NCBI RefSeq assembly: GCF_001591365.1
Contig: NZ_BCUT01000001.1
Coordinates: 744,001-808,000, forward strand
From: Variovorax paradoxus NBRC 15149
GTDB lineage: Bacteria > Pseudomonadota > Gammaproteobacteria > Burkholderiales > Burkholderiaceae_C
Length of the DNA: 64,000 nucleotides
Reading direction: 5' to 3'
The number at the start of each line of letters is the position of its first letter. Within the stretch, counting starts at the first letter, position 1. The notes under the pieces are model-generated. The model was not told the origin of the DNA and ran no database searches. It saw only the letters and a program-made list of their open reading frames with translations. This document shows, piece after piece, positions 11,284-21,140 of the stretch. The position numbers were made by a program, and so were the translations under genes.

Positions 11284-12000
11284 ATGGATTCCCAATTCGG
11301 CTTGATGAACGTCTGGAACCAGGGCGATTTCGTCACCAAGGCCGTCGCGCTGCTGCTGATCGGCATGTCGCTTGCGTCGTGGATCGTGATCATCATCAAG
11401 GCGCTCGACGTCATCAAATACAAGCGCCTTGCCAAGCATTCGCAGGACTTCTGGCATAGCGAAGACTTCGCCACCGCGCTCAACAAGCTCGGCAAGGACG
11501 ACAGCAACCCGTTCCGCGCCCTGGCACTCGAAGGCCGCGAAGCGGCCGCGCACCATCGCAACACCAAGGCCCACCTTCACGATGCACTGGATGTCAGCGA
11601 CTGGATCACGCGCGCGCTGCGCAACGGCATCGATGCGTTCACCGCGCGCCTTCAGACGGGCCTCGCCATCCTGGCGTCGGTCGGTTCGACGGCACCGTTC
11701 ATCGGCCTGTTCGGCACCGTCTGGGGCATCTACCACGCGCTCATGAGCATCAGTACGGCCGGCCAGGCCACCATCGACAAGGTGGCGGGCCCGATCGGCG
11801 AAGCACTGATCATGACGGCGCTGGGCCTTGCGGTGGCCATTCCGGCGGTGCTGGGCTACAACGCGCTGGTGCGCGGCAACAAGTTTGTTCTCACCAAGCT
11901 CAACAGCTTCGCCCATGACCTGCACGCCTACTTCGTGACGGGCGCGCGCGTGCAAAGCGGTGGCGGCGACGCCATCGTGGTTCCGCTCAAGAAGGGCTGA
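11284..12000 (+). CDS. exbB: biopolymer transport protein ExbB
   Basis: 238-residue MotA/TolQ/ExbB-family proton channel subunit with three membrane segments (residues about 20-40, 130-155 and 175-195). The conserved GSTAPFIGLFGTVWGIYHA block is present. It lies 22 bp after tonB and 4 bp before exbD, so the three form one operon and one inner-membrane complex. Confidence 0.96.
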   Translation: MDSQFGLMNVWNQGDFVTKAVALLLIGMSLASWIVIIIKALDVIKYKRLAKHSQDFWHSEDFATALNKLGKDDSNPFRALALEGREAAAHHRNTKAHLHDALDVSDWITRALRNGIDAFTARLQTGLAILASVGSTAPFIGLFGTVWGIYHALMSISTAGQATIDKVAGPIGEALIMTALGLAVAIPAVLGYNALVRGNKFVLTKLNSFAHDLHAYFVTGARVQSGGGDAIVVPLKKG

Positions 12001-12004
12001 GATC

Positions 12005-12418
<414 letters not shown>

Positions 12419-12455
12419 GTCACTGACCGGCTTTAAAAAAAGTTGATCGCGGCGA

Positions 12456-12484
12456 TTGACTTTTTATTGCGAATCATTATCATT
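12456..12484 (+). promoter_or_regulatory. hemP promoter with Fur box
   Basis: A -35 box TTGACT (12456-12461) is followed after 16 bp by TATCAT (12478-12483). The segment ATTGCGAATCATTATCATT (12466-12484) is a strong Fur-box match covering the spacer and -10. Iron-replete Fur would block RNA polymerase directly. Confidence 0.8.
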
Positions 12485-12513
12485 CACTCATCGCTTCGAT
12501 AAGGGAATTTCAG

Positions 12514-12726
12514 ATGCAAGCCAAACCGAACGCCTTTTCTGTTCTGAGCCATCCTTCGCTCGACCAATCGGGTGGCGGACATGCGTCCATCCAGGCAGCG
12601 CGCCCGGCGCCGATGGTCGAAAGCACGGAGCTTCTGAAAGGAAGCAAGACCGTGGGCATCATGCACAACGGTTCCCTCTACAGGCTACAGGCCACCAAAC
12701 TCGGCAAGCTGATTCTTACCAAGTAA
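12514..12726 (+). CDS. hemP: hemin uptake protein HemP
   Basis: 70-residue HemP-family protein with the conserved C-terminal half (LLKGSKTVGIMHNGSLYRLQ and the LGKLILTK end). Family members are small, Fur-controlled and tied to haem or iron acquisition, reportedly acting as regulators in some beta-proteobacteria. It has its own Fur-box promoter downstream of exbD. No haem receptor is present beside it here. Confidence 0.9.
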   Translation: MQAKPNAFSVLSHPSLDQSGGGHASIQAARPAPMVESTELLKGSKTVGIMHNGSLYRLQATKLGKLILTK

Positions 12727-12855
12727 GACCTCAGCCCGCCCTTCGCGCAAGTTTCATCGTGGGGCGACTTGAGGAGATTCATCTCCGAGGGTCGTTTTTT
12801 GCTAGCCAACGGTTCGCCGACTAGCCAAGCTTTTTTTCACGCTGGATATCCAACA

Positions 12856-12882
12856 AAAACGCCGACTCGAAGTCGGCGTTTT
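12856..12882. terminator. bidirectional terminator after hemP
   Basis: A perfect 12-bp stem AAAACGCCGACT / AGTCGGCGTTTT with a 3-base loop, between the converging hemP and GlcG-like genes. A-runs on one side and T-runs on the other let it work in both directions. Confidence 0.9.
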
Positions 12883-12902
12883 GCTTTGGCGCTATCGAAA
12901 GC

Positions 12903-13310
12903 TCAAAGACCGAGGGCTGCAATGCCTGCCTTGGCAATCTGGGCGTCCTCGTTCGACTTCACGCCGCTCACGCCGACGGCGCCGATCACCTGGCCGTCCT
13001 TCACGATGGGCACGCCGCCCTCGAGCAGGCCCTGAACCGCGGGCGCCGTGAGGAACGCGCTGCGGCCGCCGTTGATGATGTCTTCGTAGACCTTGCTCTC
13101 GCGGCGGCCCATGGCTGCGGTGTGCGCCTTGGCGGGCGCGATGTGGGACGACAGTGCCGCTGCGCCATCCAGGCGCTGGAGCCACAGCAGGTTGCCGGCA
13201 TCGTCGGAGATGGCGATGGTCACGGCCCAGTTGTTCTTGAGGGCCTCGGCTTCGGCAGCGGCGGCAATGGCCTTGACATCGGCGAGTTCGAGGAAGGACT
13301 TGGTCTTCAT
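12903..13310 (-). CDS. GlcG/HbpS-family protein
   Basis: 135-residue protein of the Haem_degrading (DUF336, GlcG/HbpS) family, with the characteristic ISDDAGNLLWLQRLDGA, AKAHTAAMGRRES and GGVPIVKDGQVIGAVGVSG segments. Some relatives bind haem or cobalamin, but function is not general across the family. The start MKTKSFLELADV at 13310 fits. It converges with hemP across a shared terminator. Confidence 0.9.
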   Translation of the reverse strand: MKTKSFLELADVKAIAAAAEAEALKNNWAVTIAISDDAGNLLWLQRLDGAAALSSHIAPAKAHTAAMGRRESKVYEDIINGGRSAFLTAPAVQGLLEGGVPIVKDGQVIGAVGVSGVKSNEDAQIAKAGIAALGL

Positions 13311-13475
13311 GGTGAGAATCAGGTTGCGTAAAACCCGACAGCATAACGGCCAACAGTGCCCTGGGCACCCTTGCGCTTAGGACCATCGTCCATACGGTCT
13401 TTGTGCCGCCCCCCTCTTGCAGCCCCCTAGAATGCGCCCAACTGCGTGATTGCAGCAACCAAAGGAGCTACGGCC

Positions 13476-14177
13476 ATGAACGACCGCGTTACCACCCTCG
13501 ACACTTCCGCCGGCTACGGCCAGGCGCTGCCGCAGGCTGAGCGCCAACGCGTCCTGCGCAATACCTACTGGCTGCTGGCGCTGAGCATGCTGCCCACCGT
13601 GCTGGGCGCCTGGATCGGCGTTGCCACCGGCATCACAAGCTCGCTCACGGGCGGCCTGGGCCTCATGGTTTTCCTCGGCGGCGCCTTCGGCTTCATGTTC
13701 GCGATCGAGAAAACCAAGAACTCGGCCGCCGGCGTGCCGGTGCTGCTGGGCTTCACCTTCTTCATGGGCCTGATGCTGTCGCGGCTGATCGCGATGGTGC
13801 TGGGTTTCAAGAACGGTTCCGAGCTCATCATGACGGCGTTCGGCGGCACCGCCGGCGTTTTCTTCGTGATGGCATCGCTGGCCACGGTGATCAAGCGCGA
13901 CCTGTCCGGCATGGGCAAGTGGCTCTTCGTCGGCGCCATGGTGCTGATGGTGGGTGCCATCATCAACGTCTTCGTCGGCTCGAGCGCCGGCATGATGGCC
14001 ATCTCGGTGGCGGCCATTGGCATCTTCTCGGCCTTCATGCTCTATGACCTGAAGCAGATCATGGATGGCGGCGAAACCAACTACATCAGCGCCACGCTCG
14101 CGCTCTACCTTGACCTGTTCAACGTGTTCCAGAGCCTGCTGGCCCTGCTGGGCATCGCCGGCGGCGAACGCGACTGA
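13476..14177 (+). CDS. Bax inhibitor-1/YccA family membrane protein
   Basis: 233 residues with about seven hydrophobic segments and the family C-terminus (ALYLDLFNVFQSLLALLGI). Bacterial BI-1 proteins are inner-membrane proteins; E. coli YccA modulates FtsH, and some relatives are Ca2+ leak channels. The start ATG 13476 follows an AAAGGAG ribosome site. It stands alone between two terminators. Confidence 0.93.
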   Translation: MNDRVTTLDTSAGYGQALPQAERQRVLRNTYWLLALSMLPTVLGAWIGVATGITSSLTGGLGLMVFLGGAFGFMFAIEKTKNSAAGVPVLLGFTFFMGLMLSRLIAMVLGFKNGSELIMTAFGGTAGVFFVMASLATVIKRDLSGMGKWLFVGAMVLMVGAIINVFVGSSAGMMAISVAAIGIFSAFMLYDLKQIMDGGETNYISATLALYLDLFNVFQSLLALLGIAGGERD

Positions 14178-14211
14178 GCGAACAGCGAACAAGGCGCCGT
14201 GTGCGCCAATG

Positions 14212-14237
14212 AAAAAGGGCCCCGAGGGGCCTTTTTT
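14212..14237. terminator. bidirectional terminator between BI-1 gene and rlmD
   Basis: Hairpin AAAAAGGGCCCC / GGGGCCTTTTTT with a two-base loop and one bulge, between converging genes. It reaches the rlmD stop codon. Confidence 0.8.
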
Positions 14238-15685
14238 CATGCCAGGTCGAACACCGCAATCGACTCGACGTGCGCCGTGTGCGGGAACATGTTGATCACC
14301 CCCGCGAACGTGCAGCGGTAGCCGGCCTGGTGCACCAGCAGGCCGGCGTCCCGCGCCAGGGTGGACGGGTTGCAGCTCACGTAGACGATGCGCTTGGGCG
14401 GTGTCCAGCCATCGGTTCGAAGCTCGGGCTGCAGGTGCAGGTCGGCCATGGCCTTGGCCAGCGCGAAGGCGCCTTCGCGCGGCGGGTCGACCAGCCACTT
14501 GTCGGCGCTGCCATCGGCCACCAGCATGGCGGGGGTCATTTCGAAGAGGTTGCGGGCCACGAACCGCGTCGCCGACAGCGCCCGCCTGGCGGAGGTGGCG
14601 GGCTGGTTCTTGCTGAAGTTGTCGCTTGCGCGCGCGACCAGGGTGTCGCTGCCCTCGATGCCCAGGACCTCGCGCGCACGGCTGGCCAGCGGCAGGGTGA
14701 AGTTGCCCAGGCCGCAGAACCAGTCGATCACGCGCTCGTGCGGCTGCACGTCGAGCAGGCGCAGCGCCTTTCCTACGAGGGCGCGGTTGATGTGGGGATT
14801 GACCTGCGTGAAATCGGTGGGCTTGAACGGCATCGTCACACCGAACTGGGGCAGCTCGTAGGACAGCGGCATGCCGCCTTCTTCGAGCAGCTTCACGGTG
14901 TCCGGCCCCTTGGCCTGCAGCCACCACTGGACGCCGGCGTTCTGCGCCGCAAAAGCCTTCAGGCGGCCGATGTCCGCATTGGAGAGCGGCTCCAGGTGCC
15001 TCAGCACCAAGGCGATCGTGCCGAGCGAGGTGGTGCCGGGCGCATCGCCGCAGGCGAGCTCGATCTGCGGGCAGGTCTCGCGGGCGTCCAGCGAGCCGAT
15101 CAATGCGCGCAACGGCATCAGCATGTCGCTGACCTGCTTGGGCAGCACAGGGCATACCTGCATGTCGGCGAGGTACCGGCTCTTGCGCTCGTGGAAGCCG
15201 ATCAGCACCGTGCCCTTCTTGACCACATGGCGCACCGAGAGCCGGGCGCGGTAGCGGTAGTGCCAGGCCGGCCCTTCCAGCGGCCGCAGCACGTTGTCGG
15301 GCCGCACCTTGCCGAGGTGCCACAGGTTGTCCTCGAGGGCGCGCTGCTTCACCGCAACCTGCGCCGCCTCGTCCAGGTGCTGCATCTTGCAGCCGCCGCA
15401 GGCACCGGTGTGCAAGCCGAAATGCGGGCAGCCGGGCCGCACCCGCTGCGACGATTCGCGCCGGATGGCCGTGACCGTGCCCTGCTCCCAGTTGTTCTTG
15501 CGGCGATGAACGTTGAACTGCACTTCCTCGAAAGGCAGGGCCCCTTCGATGAACACGACCATGCCTTCGGCGTTGTGCGCCACGCCTTGGGCGTCGAGGT
15601 CGAGCGACTCGACCTTGAGCCATTCGCCCGCTGCGGTGGCCGGGGTTTTCGCGGGGACTTTCTTTTCTTCGATGGATTCCGTCAT
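14237..15685 (-). CDS. rlmD: 23S rRNA (uracil(1939)-C(5))-methyltransferase RlmD
   Basis: 482-residue RNA m5U methyltransferase. It has a TRAM domain (residues about 20-80), the iron-sulfur cysteines ([19 protein letters not shown] with a later Cys in MQVCPVLP), an S-adenosylmethionine-binding domain ([18 protein letters not shown]), the DPPREGA segment and the catalytic cysteine motif [12 protein letters not shown]. The length is normal. The start is MTESIEEKK at 15685. Confidence 0.96.
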   Translation of the reverse strand: MTESIEEKKVPAKTPATAAGEWLKVESLDLDAQGVAHNAEGMVVFIEGALPFEEVQFNVHRRKNNWEQGTVTAIRRESSQRVRPGCPHFGLHTGACGGCKMQHLDEAAQVAVKQRALEDNLWHLGKVRPDNVLRPLEGPAWHYRYRARLSVRHVVKKGTVLIGFHERKSRYLADMQVCPVLPKQVSDMLMPLRALIGSLDARETCPQIELACGDAPGTTSLGTIALVLRHLEPLSNADIGRLKAFAAQNAGVQWWLQAKGPDTVKLLEEGGMPLSYELPQFGVTMPFKPTDFTQVNPHINRALVGKALRLLDVQPHERVIDWFCGLGNFTLPLASRAREVLGIEGSDTLVARASDNFSKNQPATSARRALSATRFVARNLFEMTPAMLVADGSADKWLVDPPREGAFALAKAMADLHLQPELRTDGWTPPKRIVYVSCNPSTLARDAGLLVHQAGYRCTFAGVINMFPHTAHVESIAVFDLA

Positions 15686-15739
15686 CCCCCGATTGTCTCA
15701 GCGCCGGCCCTGCCCCTCCGCAGCCGCGGCAAGCCGCCG

Positions 15740-16735
15740 CTAGAACAAGGCGTCGCGCCCCACGCCCGAGCGGATCAGCTGGCGCCGCATCTTGGCCAGC
15801 GCCTCGTTCTGGATCTGCCTCACGCGCTCGCGCGTCAGCCCGAGGCGCACGCTCAGCACCTCGAGCGTCTCGGGCTCGCGGTCGTGCAGGCCGTAGCGGC
15901 CCTCCAGCACCTCGCGCTCGCGCGCATCCAGTGCGTGGACCCATTGATCGAGCAGGCGCGCGACCTCGTGGGTGTGCGTGACGTCGGTCGGGTCGCCCTG
16001 CTCGTCCTCCGATGCCACGGTGTCGGCCAGGGTGAAGCCTTCGTCTCCGTGTGCGTCGCCGGCATCGAGCGAGCGCGGCGCCTCGGCCAGCGCCAGCAGT
16101 TCCGCGACCGCCTGCACCTCCAGGCCCAGAAATGCGGCGACGTCCTCCACGCGCACGCCGTCGGGCCGATGCGCCAGGAACTCGGCATCGCCTTCGAGCG
16201 TGCGGCGGGCCCGCAGCACCTGCTGCAGCTCGCGCACCACATGCACCGGCAGGCGGATCGCACGCGCCTGGGTCAGTACGGCGCGCTCGACCGACTGGCG
16301 GATCCACCAGGTTGCATAGGTGGAAAAGCGAAAGCCCCGTTCGGGTTCGAACTTGGTGATGGCGTGCATCAGGCCGAGATTGCCTTCCTCGATGAGATCG
16401 GAAAGCGGTACGCCCCGGCCCAGATAGGCCTTGGCGATGTTCACAACCAGCCTCAGGTTGTGCTCGATCATCGATTGCCGCGCGGCAAAGTCGCCGGCGC
16501 GCGCGGCGCATGCGGCCTGGTATTCCTCTTCGGGCGTGAACAGTTCGGTACGCCGCACCTGGCGCAGGTAGATCGTCAGGGCATCGGCGCCCTCGCCGCC
16601 GGGCAAATCGGTTGTTGCGGCAATCAGGTCTGCAGCAGGTGCCGCAGGCGAGCCCTGCGAGCCGCTCTCTACGGCCCTGCCCCGGCCCACCGGCCGACGC
16701 ACGGGCAGTGCGCGACGGGGGCTGGAAGCGGCCAT
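15740..16735 (-). CDS. rpoS: RNA polymerase sigma factor RpoS
   Basis: 331-residue sigma-70-family protein, last gene of surE-pcm-nlpD-rpoS. Region 1.2 ([22 protein letters not shown]), region 2 ([33 protein letters not shown] and [11 protein letters not shown]), region 3 and region 4 ([28 protein letters not shown]) are all present. It controls stationary-phase and stress genes. The start is 4 bp from the nlpD stop, so translation is probably coupled. Confidence 0.96.
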   Translation of the reverse strand: MAASSPRRALPVRRPVGRGRAVESGSQGSPAAPAADLIAATTDLPGGEGADALTIYLRQVRRTELFTPEEEYQAACAARAGDFAARQSMIEHNLRLVVNIAKAYLGRGVPLSDLIEEGNLGLMHAITKFEPERGFRFSTYATWWIRQSVERAVLTQARAIRLPVHVVRELQQVLRARRTLEGDAEFLAHRPDGVRVEDVAAFLGLEVQAVAELLALAEAPRSLDAGDAHGDEGFTLADTVASEDEQGDPTDVTHTHEVARLLDQWVHALDAREREVLEGRYGLHDREPETLEVLSVRLGLTRERVRQIQNEALAKMRRQLIRSGVGRDALF

Positions 16736-16739
16736 GGCA

Positions 16740-17636
16740 TCACCGGCTCGGCAAGTAGCGCGCCGGGTCGACGGGCTTGCCCTGGCGGCGGATTTCGAAA
16801 TGCAGCTTGACGCGGTCGGCGTCGCTGTTGCCCATCTCGGCGATCTTCTGGCCCTTTTGCACCGACTGGTCTTCCTTCACGAGCAGCGTCTGGTTGTGCG
16901 CGTAGGCCGTGAGGTAGGTGTTGTTGTGCTTCAGGATGATCAGGTTGCCATAGCCGCGCAAACCGGCGCCGGCATAGACCACGCGGCCATCGGCCGCTGC
17001 AAGGACGGCGTCGCCCGCCTTGCCGCCGATGTCGAAGCCCTTGTTCTTGGCGTCGTCGAAGCCCGCGAGCAGCGTGCCGTGCGCCGGCCAGATCCAGCCG
17101 AGGTCTTCGTCGCCCGAGCTTGCTGCGGGCGCCGACGGCGACGCCGTCACTGGCGGCTTGCCGACCGCAGCGCTGGCGGGCGCCGCGGGCACCACCGCCG
17201 ACGGCGGCGCGACGGGCTTGGTCACCACGCCCTCGGAAGAGGAAGACGCTGGCGCGGTTGCAACGGCGGTGCCCGGTCCCACCGGCGGCACCACGCGCAG
17301 CACCTGTCCGACTTCGATCAGGTCGGGATTTTCAAGATTGTTCCAGCGGACGATGTTCTGCCAGCTCTGGCCGGTTTCGTTGCCGATGCGGCGGATCGTG
17401 TCGCCGGGCCGCACGGCGTAATAGCCCGGCTTGCCATAGTTCTCGATGCCTGGAAGCGGCTTGCCCGACGCGTCGGTGGTGATGAGCGGGCCACCGGGTG
17501 CCGCATTGGGCGCACGCGTCATCGTGCCCCGGTCTTCGACCGGTGCCGGCCCTCGCGGTGCGGCGCAGCCCGCGATCACGAGCACAACGGCCAACGTGAT
17601 ACCAGCGCACCAACTCCGATTGCCAAAACCCTGCAT
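16740..17636 (-). CDS. nlpD: NlpD-type lipoprotein with LysM and LytM (M23) domains
   Basis: 298-residue outer-membrane lipoprotein. The lipobox is VIAGCAAP; a LysM domain follows ([28 protein letters not shown]), then an Ala/Pro-rich linker and a C-terminal M23/LytM domain ([24 protein letters not shown]). Normal M23 zinc ligands are incomplete, as in NlpD/EnvC proteins that activate amidases for cell separation. ATG 17636 has GAAGGA 7 bases upstream; an upstream TTG at 17651 is less likely. The promoter of rpoS often lies inside this gene in relatives. Confidence 0.93.
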   Translation of the reverse strand: MQGFGNRSWCAGITLAVVLVIAGCAAPRGPAPVEDRGTMTRAPNAAPGGPLITTDASGKPLPGIENYGKPGYYAVRPGDTIRRIGNETGQSWQNIVRWNNLENPDLIEVGQVLRVVPPVGPGTAVATAPASSSSEGVVTKPVAPPSAVVPAAPASAAVGKPPVTASPSAPAASSGDEDLGWIWPAHGTLLAGFDDAKNKGFDIGGKAGDAVLAAADGRVVYAGAGLRGYGNLIILKHNNTYLTAYAHNQTLLVKEDQSVQKGQKIAEMGNSDADRVKLHFEIRRQGKPVDPARYLPSR

Positions 17637-17647
17637 TTGTTGTTCCT

Positions 17648-18421
17648 TCAAGCGATGCCCGATTTTAGGGGGACAAAGTGAACCGCCTCAAGAATGCGGC
17701 GCTCGAGTCCACGGGCGGTTTTATCGATGACGACGAGCGCCTGCCCGCCGCCTGCCGAGTGCGTGGGCGCCACGATGCGTCCGCCGACGGCGAGTTGTTC
17801 GATCCAGGCCTGCGGCACCGCCTCGCCGCCTGCCGCGGCGATGATGCCGGCATAGGGCGCACCCTTGGCATAGCCGACCATGCCGTCGCCCAGCATCAGG
17901 TGAACCGTGGCCAGCCGGAAATGCCGCAGGTTGGCGCGCGCGCGCTCGTGCAGTCCGCGCAGGCGCTCGATGCTGTAGACCTCCGTGGCCACGTGGTTCA
18001 GCACTGCGGCCTGGTAGCCGCAGCCAGTGCCGATTTCCAGCACGCGGCCGAGACGGTCCTGCGGCTTGCCGGCCAGTGCGGGCGCGCCCAGCAGGAGCTC
18101 GATCATGCGGGCCACCACGCTCGGCTTGGAGATGGTCTGGCCCAGCCCGATCGGCAGGCTCGTGTCTTCATAGGCCTGGTTGACCAGCGCGCTGTCGACG
18201 AAGCGATGCCGCTCGACCGCGCTCAGCGCGCGCAGCACGCGCGCATCGGCAATGCCCTGGGCGGCGAGCTTCTGCACCATGCGCGCGCGCACGGCGTCGG
18301 AGGCCATCGAAGGCGTGGACGGCACCATCGGCTTGGCAGGCACGGCGGGCAGGCGCCCGCGCGTGGCGGCCGAGGCGGTGGGTGTCAGGCGAACCGGGAA
18401 TCCAGGCCGTTGCGTGGCCAT
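17648..18421 (-). CDS. pcm: protein-L-isoaspartate O-methyltransferase
   Basis: 257 residues. The Pcm fold is seen in LPIGLGQTISKPSVVARMIELL, the S-adenosylmethionine site VLEIGTGCGYQAAVL, and the C-terminal GGRIVAPTHS region. It methylates damaged isoaspartyl residues so they can be repaired. The N-terminus carries about 45 extra basic and proline-rich residues compared with E. coli Pcm, so an internal start such as Met40 is possible. It lies between surE and nlpD in the standard order. Confidence 0.94.
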   Translation of the reverse strand: MATQRPGFPVRLTPTASAATRGRLPAVPAKPMVPSTPSMASDAVRARMVQKLAAQGIADARVLRALSAVERHRFVDSALVNQAYEDTSLPIGLGQTISKPSVVARMIELLLGAPALAGKPQDRLGRVLEIGTGCGYQAAVLNHVATEVYSIERLRGLHERARANLRHFRLATVHLMLGDGMVGYAKGAPYAGIIAAAGGEAVPQAWIEQLAVGGRIVAPTHSAGGGQALVVIDKTARGLERRILEAVHFVPLKSGIA

Positions 18422-18423
18422 GC

Positions 18424-19182
18424 TCAGTTACCGAGACGGGCAACCGTCTCGCGCCATTGGCCCAGGTTGGCATGGTCGGTCAGGTCGATCTGCAGCGGCG
18501 TCAGCGCGATGTGGCCGGCGGCGGTGGCATGGAAGTCGGTGCCCTCGCCGCTGTCCTTGGCGCCTCCGGCACCTGCAATCCAGTACATCGTCTCGCCCCG
18601 CGGGCTTTCCTGCGTGATGACCTTCTCCGCGGAATGGCGCCGGCCCAGCCGGCAGACCTGGACCGGCTTGAGCTCCTCGAGCGGCCGGTTCGGAACGTTC
18701 ACATTGAGCAAGAAGGCGCCGCCGTCCAGCATGCGCTCGCGCTCGATCTGCTGCACCAGGCGCCGGGCCACCTGCGCAGCCGCGTCGACATGCGCCCAGC
18801 CCTTCTCGATCTGCGAGAACGCGATGGCCGGGATGCCGAACAGATAGGCCTCCATGGCCGCACCCACGGTGCCGGAGTAGATGGTGTCGTCGCCCATGTT
18901 GGCACCGTTGTTGATGCCGGAGACCACCAGGTCGGGCCGGTAGCCGAGCAGCCCCTTGAGCGCGATGTGAACGCAATCGGCCGGCGTGCCCGTCACGTAG
19001 CGAAAACCGTTGTGCGCCTTGTGCACGTAGAGCGGCGCCGCCAGCGTGAGGGCATTGGACTTGGCGCTGTTGTTGTGCTCGGGTGCAACCACCTCGACGT
19101 CCGCGATGTCTTTCAATGCGTCGTGCAATGCGCCGATGCCCGGCGCCTGAAAACCATCGTCGTTGGAAATAAGTATCTTCAT
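18424..19182 (-). CDS. surE: 5'/3'-nucleotidase SurE
   Basis: 252-residue survival protein E, a metal-dependent nucleotidase. The N-terminal ILISNDDGFQAPGI carries the Asp-Asp metal site, with AGTPADCV- and NGANMGDDTIYSGTVGAA-type family motifs following. First gene of the surE-pcm-nlpD-rpoS operon; its stop lies 2 bp before the pcm start. Confidence 0.96.
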   Translation of the reverse strand: MKILISNDDGFQAPGIGALHDALKDIADVEVVAPEHNNSAKSNALTLAAPLYVHKAHNGFRYVTGTPADCVHIALKGLLGYRPDLVVSGINNGANMGDDTIYSGTVGAAMEAYLFGIPAIAFSQIEKGWAHVDAAAQVARRLVQQIERERMLDGGAFLLNVNVPNRPLEELKPVQVCRLGRRHSAEKVITQESPRGETMYWIAGAGGAKDSGEGTDFHATAAGHIALTPLQIDLTDHANLGQWRETVARLGN

Positions 19183-19309
19183 GGTGCTTTTCAGTGCCCG
19201 GATTGTAGGCGCCGCGTGCGTCGCAGCAGGGACAACGGCGCCCTGCCGCGCCCCCTATCATCGCCTCGCATCATTGCCCATACACGACTGATTCAAAGGA
19301 GACCCGAGC

Positions 19310-20296
19310 ATGCACGCATGGCTTTGCGAAAACCCCACCGGCGTCGATGCGCTGACCTGGAAGGAACTGCCGACGCCGGCGCCGGGTCCGGGCCAGGTGC
19401 TGATCGAGATCAGGGCCGCCAGCCTCAACTTCCCCGATCTGCTGATCGTGCAGAACAAATACCAGATCAAGCCGCCGCTGCCCTTCGTGCCCGGTTCGGA
19501 ATACGCCGGCGTCGTCCAGGCGGTGGGCGAAGGCGTCACCCATCTGAAGGTCGGCCAGAACGTGGCCTGCCTTTCGGGCACGGGCGGGTTCGCAACCCAC
19601 ACGCTGGCACCGGCGGCGCTGTGCATGCCGCTGCCCGAAGGCTTCGGCCATGTCGACGCGGCGGCGTTCATCATGATCTATGCCACCTCGTGGCATGCGC
19701 TGATGGACCGCGCGCAGCTCAAGGCCGGTGAAACCGTGCTCGTGCTCGGCGCGGCAGGCGGCGTGGGCACCGCCGCCATTCAAATCGCAAAGGCGGCAGG
19801 CGCCAAAGTGATTGCGGCGGCTTCTACCGACGAGAAATGCGAACTCTGCCGCTCCATTGGCGCCGACGCCACCATCAACTACACCACGCATGCGCTTCCA
19901 GGCGGCTTTCGCGATGCCATCAAGGCCGCGACCGACGGCAAAGGCCCCGACGTCATTTACGACCCGGTGGGCGGTGATTTCGCCGAGCCTGCATTTCGCT
20001 CGATTGCATGGCGCGGACGCTATTTGGTGGTCGGCTTTGCCTCCGGGCCGATTCCGTCGCTGCCATTGAACCTCACGCTGTTGAAAGGCGCTTCCCTGGT
20101 CGGCGTGTTCTGGGGCGATTTCGCCAAGCGCGAGCCCAAGGCCAATGCACAAATGATGGCCGAATTGGCGCACTGGTACGGACAGGGAAAGATCAAGCCC
20201 GTGATCGACAGCACGATGCAGATGTCACAATTGAAAGCTGCCTATGCCCACATGGGATCGCGCGGCGTCAAAGGAAAACTCGTGATGGTGAACTGA
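19310..20296 (+). CDS. NADPH:quinone oxidoreductase family protein (MDR superfamily)
   Basis: 328-residue medium-chain dehydrogenase/reductase without the catalytic zinc cysteines. The GroES-like N-terminal domain (PFVPGSEYAGVVQAVGEGV) precedes a Rossmann domain with AAGGVGTAAIQIAKAAGAKVIAA. The YDPVGGDFAEPAFRSIAW segment is typical of QorA/zeta-crystallin-like reductases. The substrate is not predictable. It starts after an AAAGGAG ribosome site and ends at a strong terminator. Confidence 0.9.
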   Translation: MHAWLCENPTGVDALTWKELPTPAPGPGQVLIEIRAASLNFPDLLIVQNKYQIKPPLPFVPGSEYAGVVQAVGEGVTHLKVGQNVACLSGTGGFATHTLAPAALCMPLPEGFGHVDAAAFIMIYATSWHALMDRAQLKAGETVLVLGAAGGVGTAAIQIAKAAGAKVIAAASTDEKCELCRSIGADATINYTTHALPGGFRDAIKAATDGKGPDVIYDPVGGDFAEPAFRSIAWRGRYLVVGFASGPIPSLPLNLTLLKGASLVGVFWGDFAKREPKANAQMMAELAHWYGQGKIKPVIDSTMQMSQLKAAYAHMGSRGVKGKLVMVN

Positions 20297-20325
20297 GCGC
20301 TGCGGGTTTGCCCGGATTCGCACCC

Positions 20326-20359
20326 AATAAAAAAGCCCGCAGATGCGGGCTTTTTTATT
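20326..20359. terminator. bidirectional terminator
   Basis: Perfect 16-bp inverted repeat AATAAAAAAGCCCGCA / TGCGGGCTTTTTTATT with a 2-base loop, between the converging oxidoreductase and H-NS-like genes. Confidence 0.92.
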
Positions 20360-20381
20360 GGCGGGTGGCCTGCTTCGGCGC

Positions 20382-20726
20382 TTACTTGATCTCGAACTCG
20401 GAAAGCGACTTGCCCGCGGCCAGTGCCTCGGTGACCCAACGCGGCTTGCGGCCGCGGCCGCCAGACCAGGTTTCTCCGGTCGGACCACGGTATTTGGCTG
20501 CTGCCTTGACCGCGGGAACCCCCGCGCTGCGCTTGACCGAACCGCCGCGTGCACTGAGTTTCAGGTCCGACGCAGTCAGGCCGTATTCAGCGATCTTCCG
20601 GCGCACATCTTCAATCACGCCCGCGCGCTCTTGGTTGCGAAGGTCTTCGGCCTGCTTGCGCAATTGCGCAATCTGCTCGTCGTACTTCTTGATCTGGGAA
20701 TTGATATCGGCAAGGGTCGAAGCCAT
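20382..20726 (-). CDS. H-NS histone family protein
   Basis: 114 residues. The N-terminal half is a coiled-coil oligomerisation region (INSQIKKYDEQIAQLRKQAEDL). The C-terminal DNA-binding domain contains YRGPTGETWSGGRGRKPRWV, the H-NS/BpH3 signature with its AT-hook-like loop. Such proteins silence AT-rich, often foreign, DNA; the nearby AT-richer prophage cassette would be a natural target. The gene is preceded by an AT-rich stretch (20759-20790). Confidence 0.92.
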   Translation of the reverse strand: MASTLADINSQIKKYDEQIAQLRKQAEDLRNQERAGVIEDVRRKIAEYGLTASDLKLSARGGSVKRSAGVPAVKAAAKYRGPTGETWSGGRGRKPRWVTEALAAGKSLSEFEIK

Positions 20727-20989
20727 TGTTGGACTCCTGAAAATTGGAAACGGGGCGGATTTTAATTCAATTCCAATTTATTACAAGCAGGCCGTCGCGT
20801 GAAAATTGAGGACCCCGCGCCGGGTCTGCGGCAGCGCACAATGCAGCACGCACCGGTTTGGACGCTTTTTATCAAGCCAAAGGAAGAGTGCTGCGCCGGC
20901 CGCAGGAGCCGGAAATGACAACGCCGGGGCTGGCCCGGCGCTGTGTTCCCGCGGACGCTATTGCGCAATAGCAGTCGGGAAAGGTATTT

Positions 20990-21066
20990 TGGGGTGGCTG
21001 ATGGGACTCGAACCCACGACGACCAGAATCACAATCTGGGACTCTACCAGCTGAGCTACAGCCACC
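20990..21066 (-). tRNA. tRNA-His (GTG)
   Basis: Reading the minus strand, the cloverleaf starts GGTGGCTGTAGCTCAGCTGG, has the anticodon loop TTGTGAT (anticodon GTG), the T arm GTGGGTTCGAGTCCCA and ends in an encoded CCA at 20990. The 77-nt length includes the extra 5' G of histidine tRNAs. Confidence 0.96.
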
Positions 21067-21140
21067 GCAGAGCCTTCAATTGTAGCGGCAAAAACCCCGG
21101 TTTTCGCCACGGGGGCATGCGAACGGGCCCGAAATTCTTC

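Noticed and set aside
13377..16511. Minus-strand open frame of 1044 codons across rlmD and the BI-1 gene
   Set aside because: It overlaps rlmD and rpoS in another frame and runs antisense to the BI-1 gene; no coherent protein features.
14270..16810. Plus-strand open frame of 846 codons
   Set aside because: Antisense shadow of rlmD and rpoS.
20727..20989. Gene in the gap between the H-NS-like gene and tRNA-His
   Set aside because: Only short frames without ribosome sites; the AT-rich part probably holds the H-NS-like promoter.
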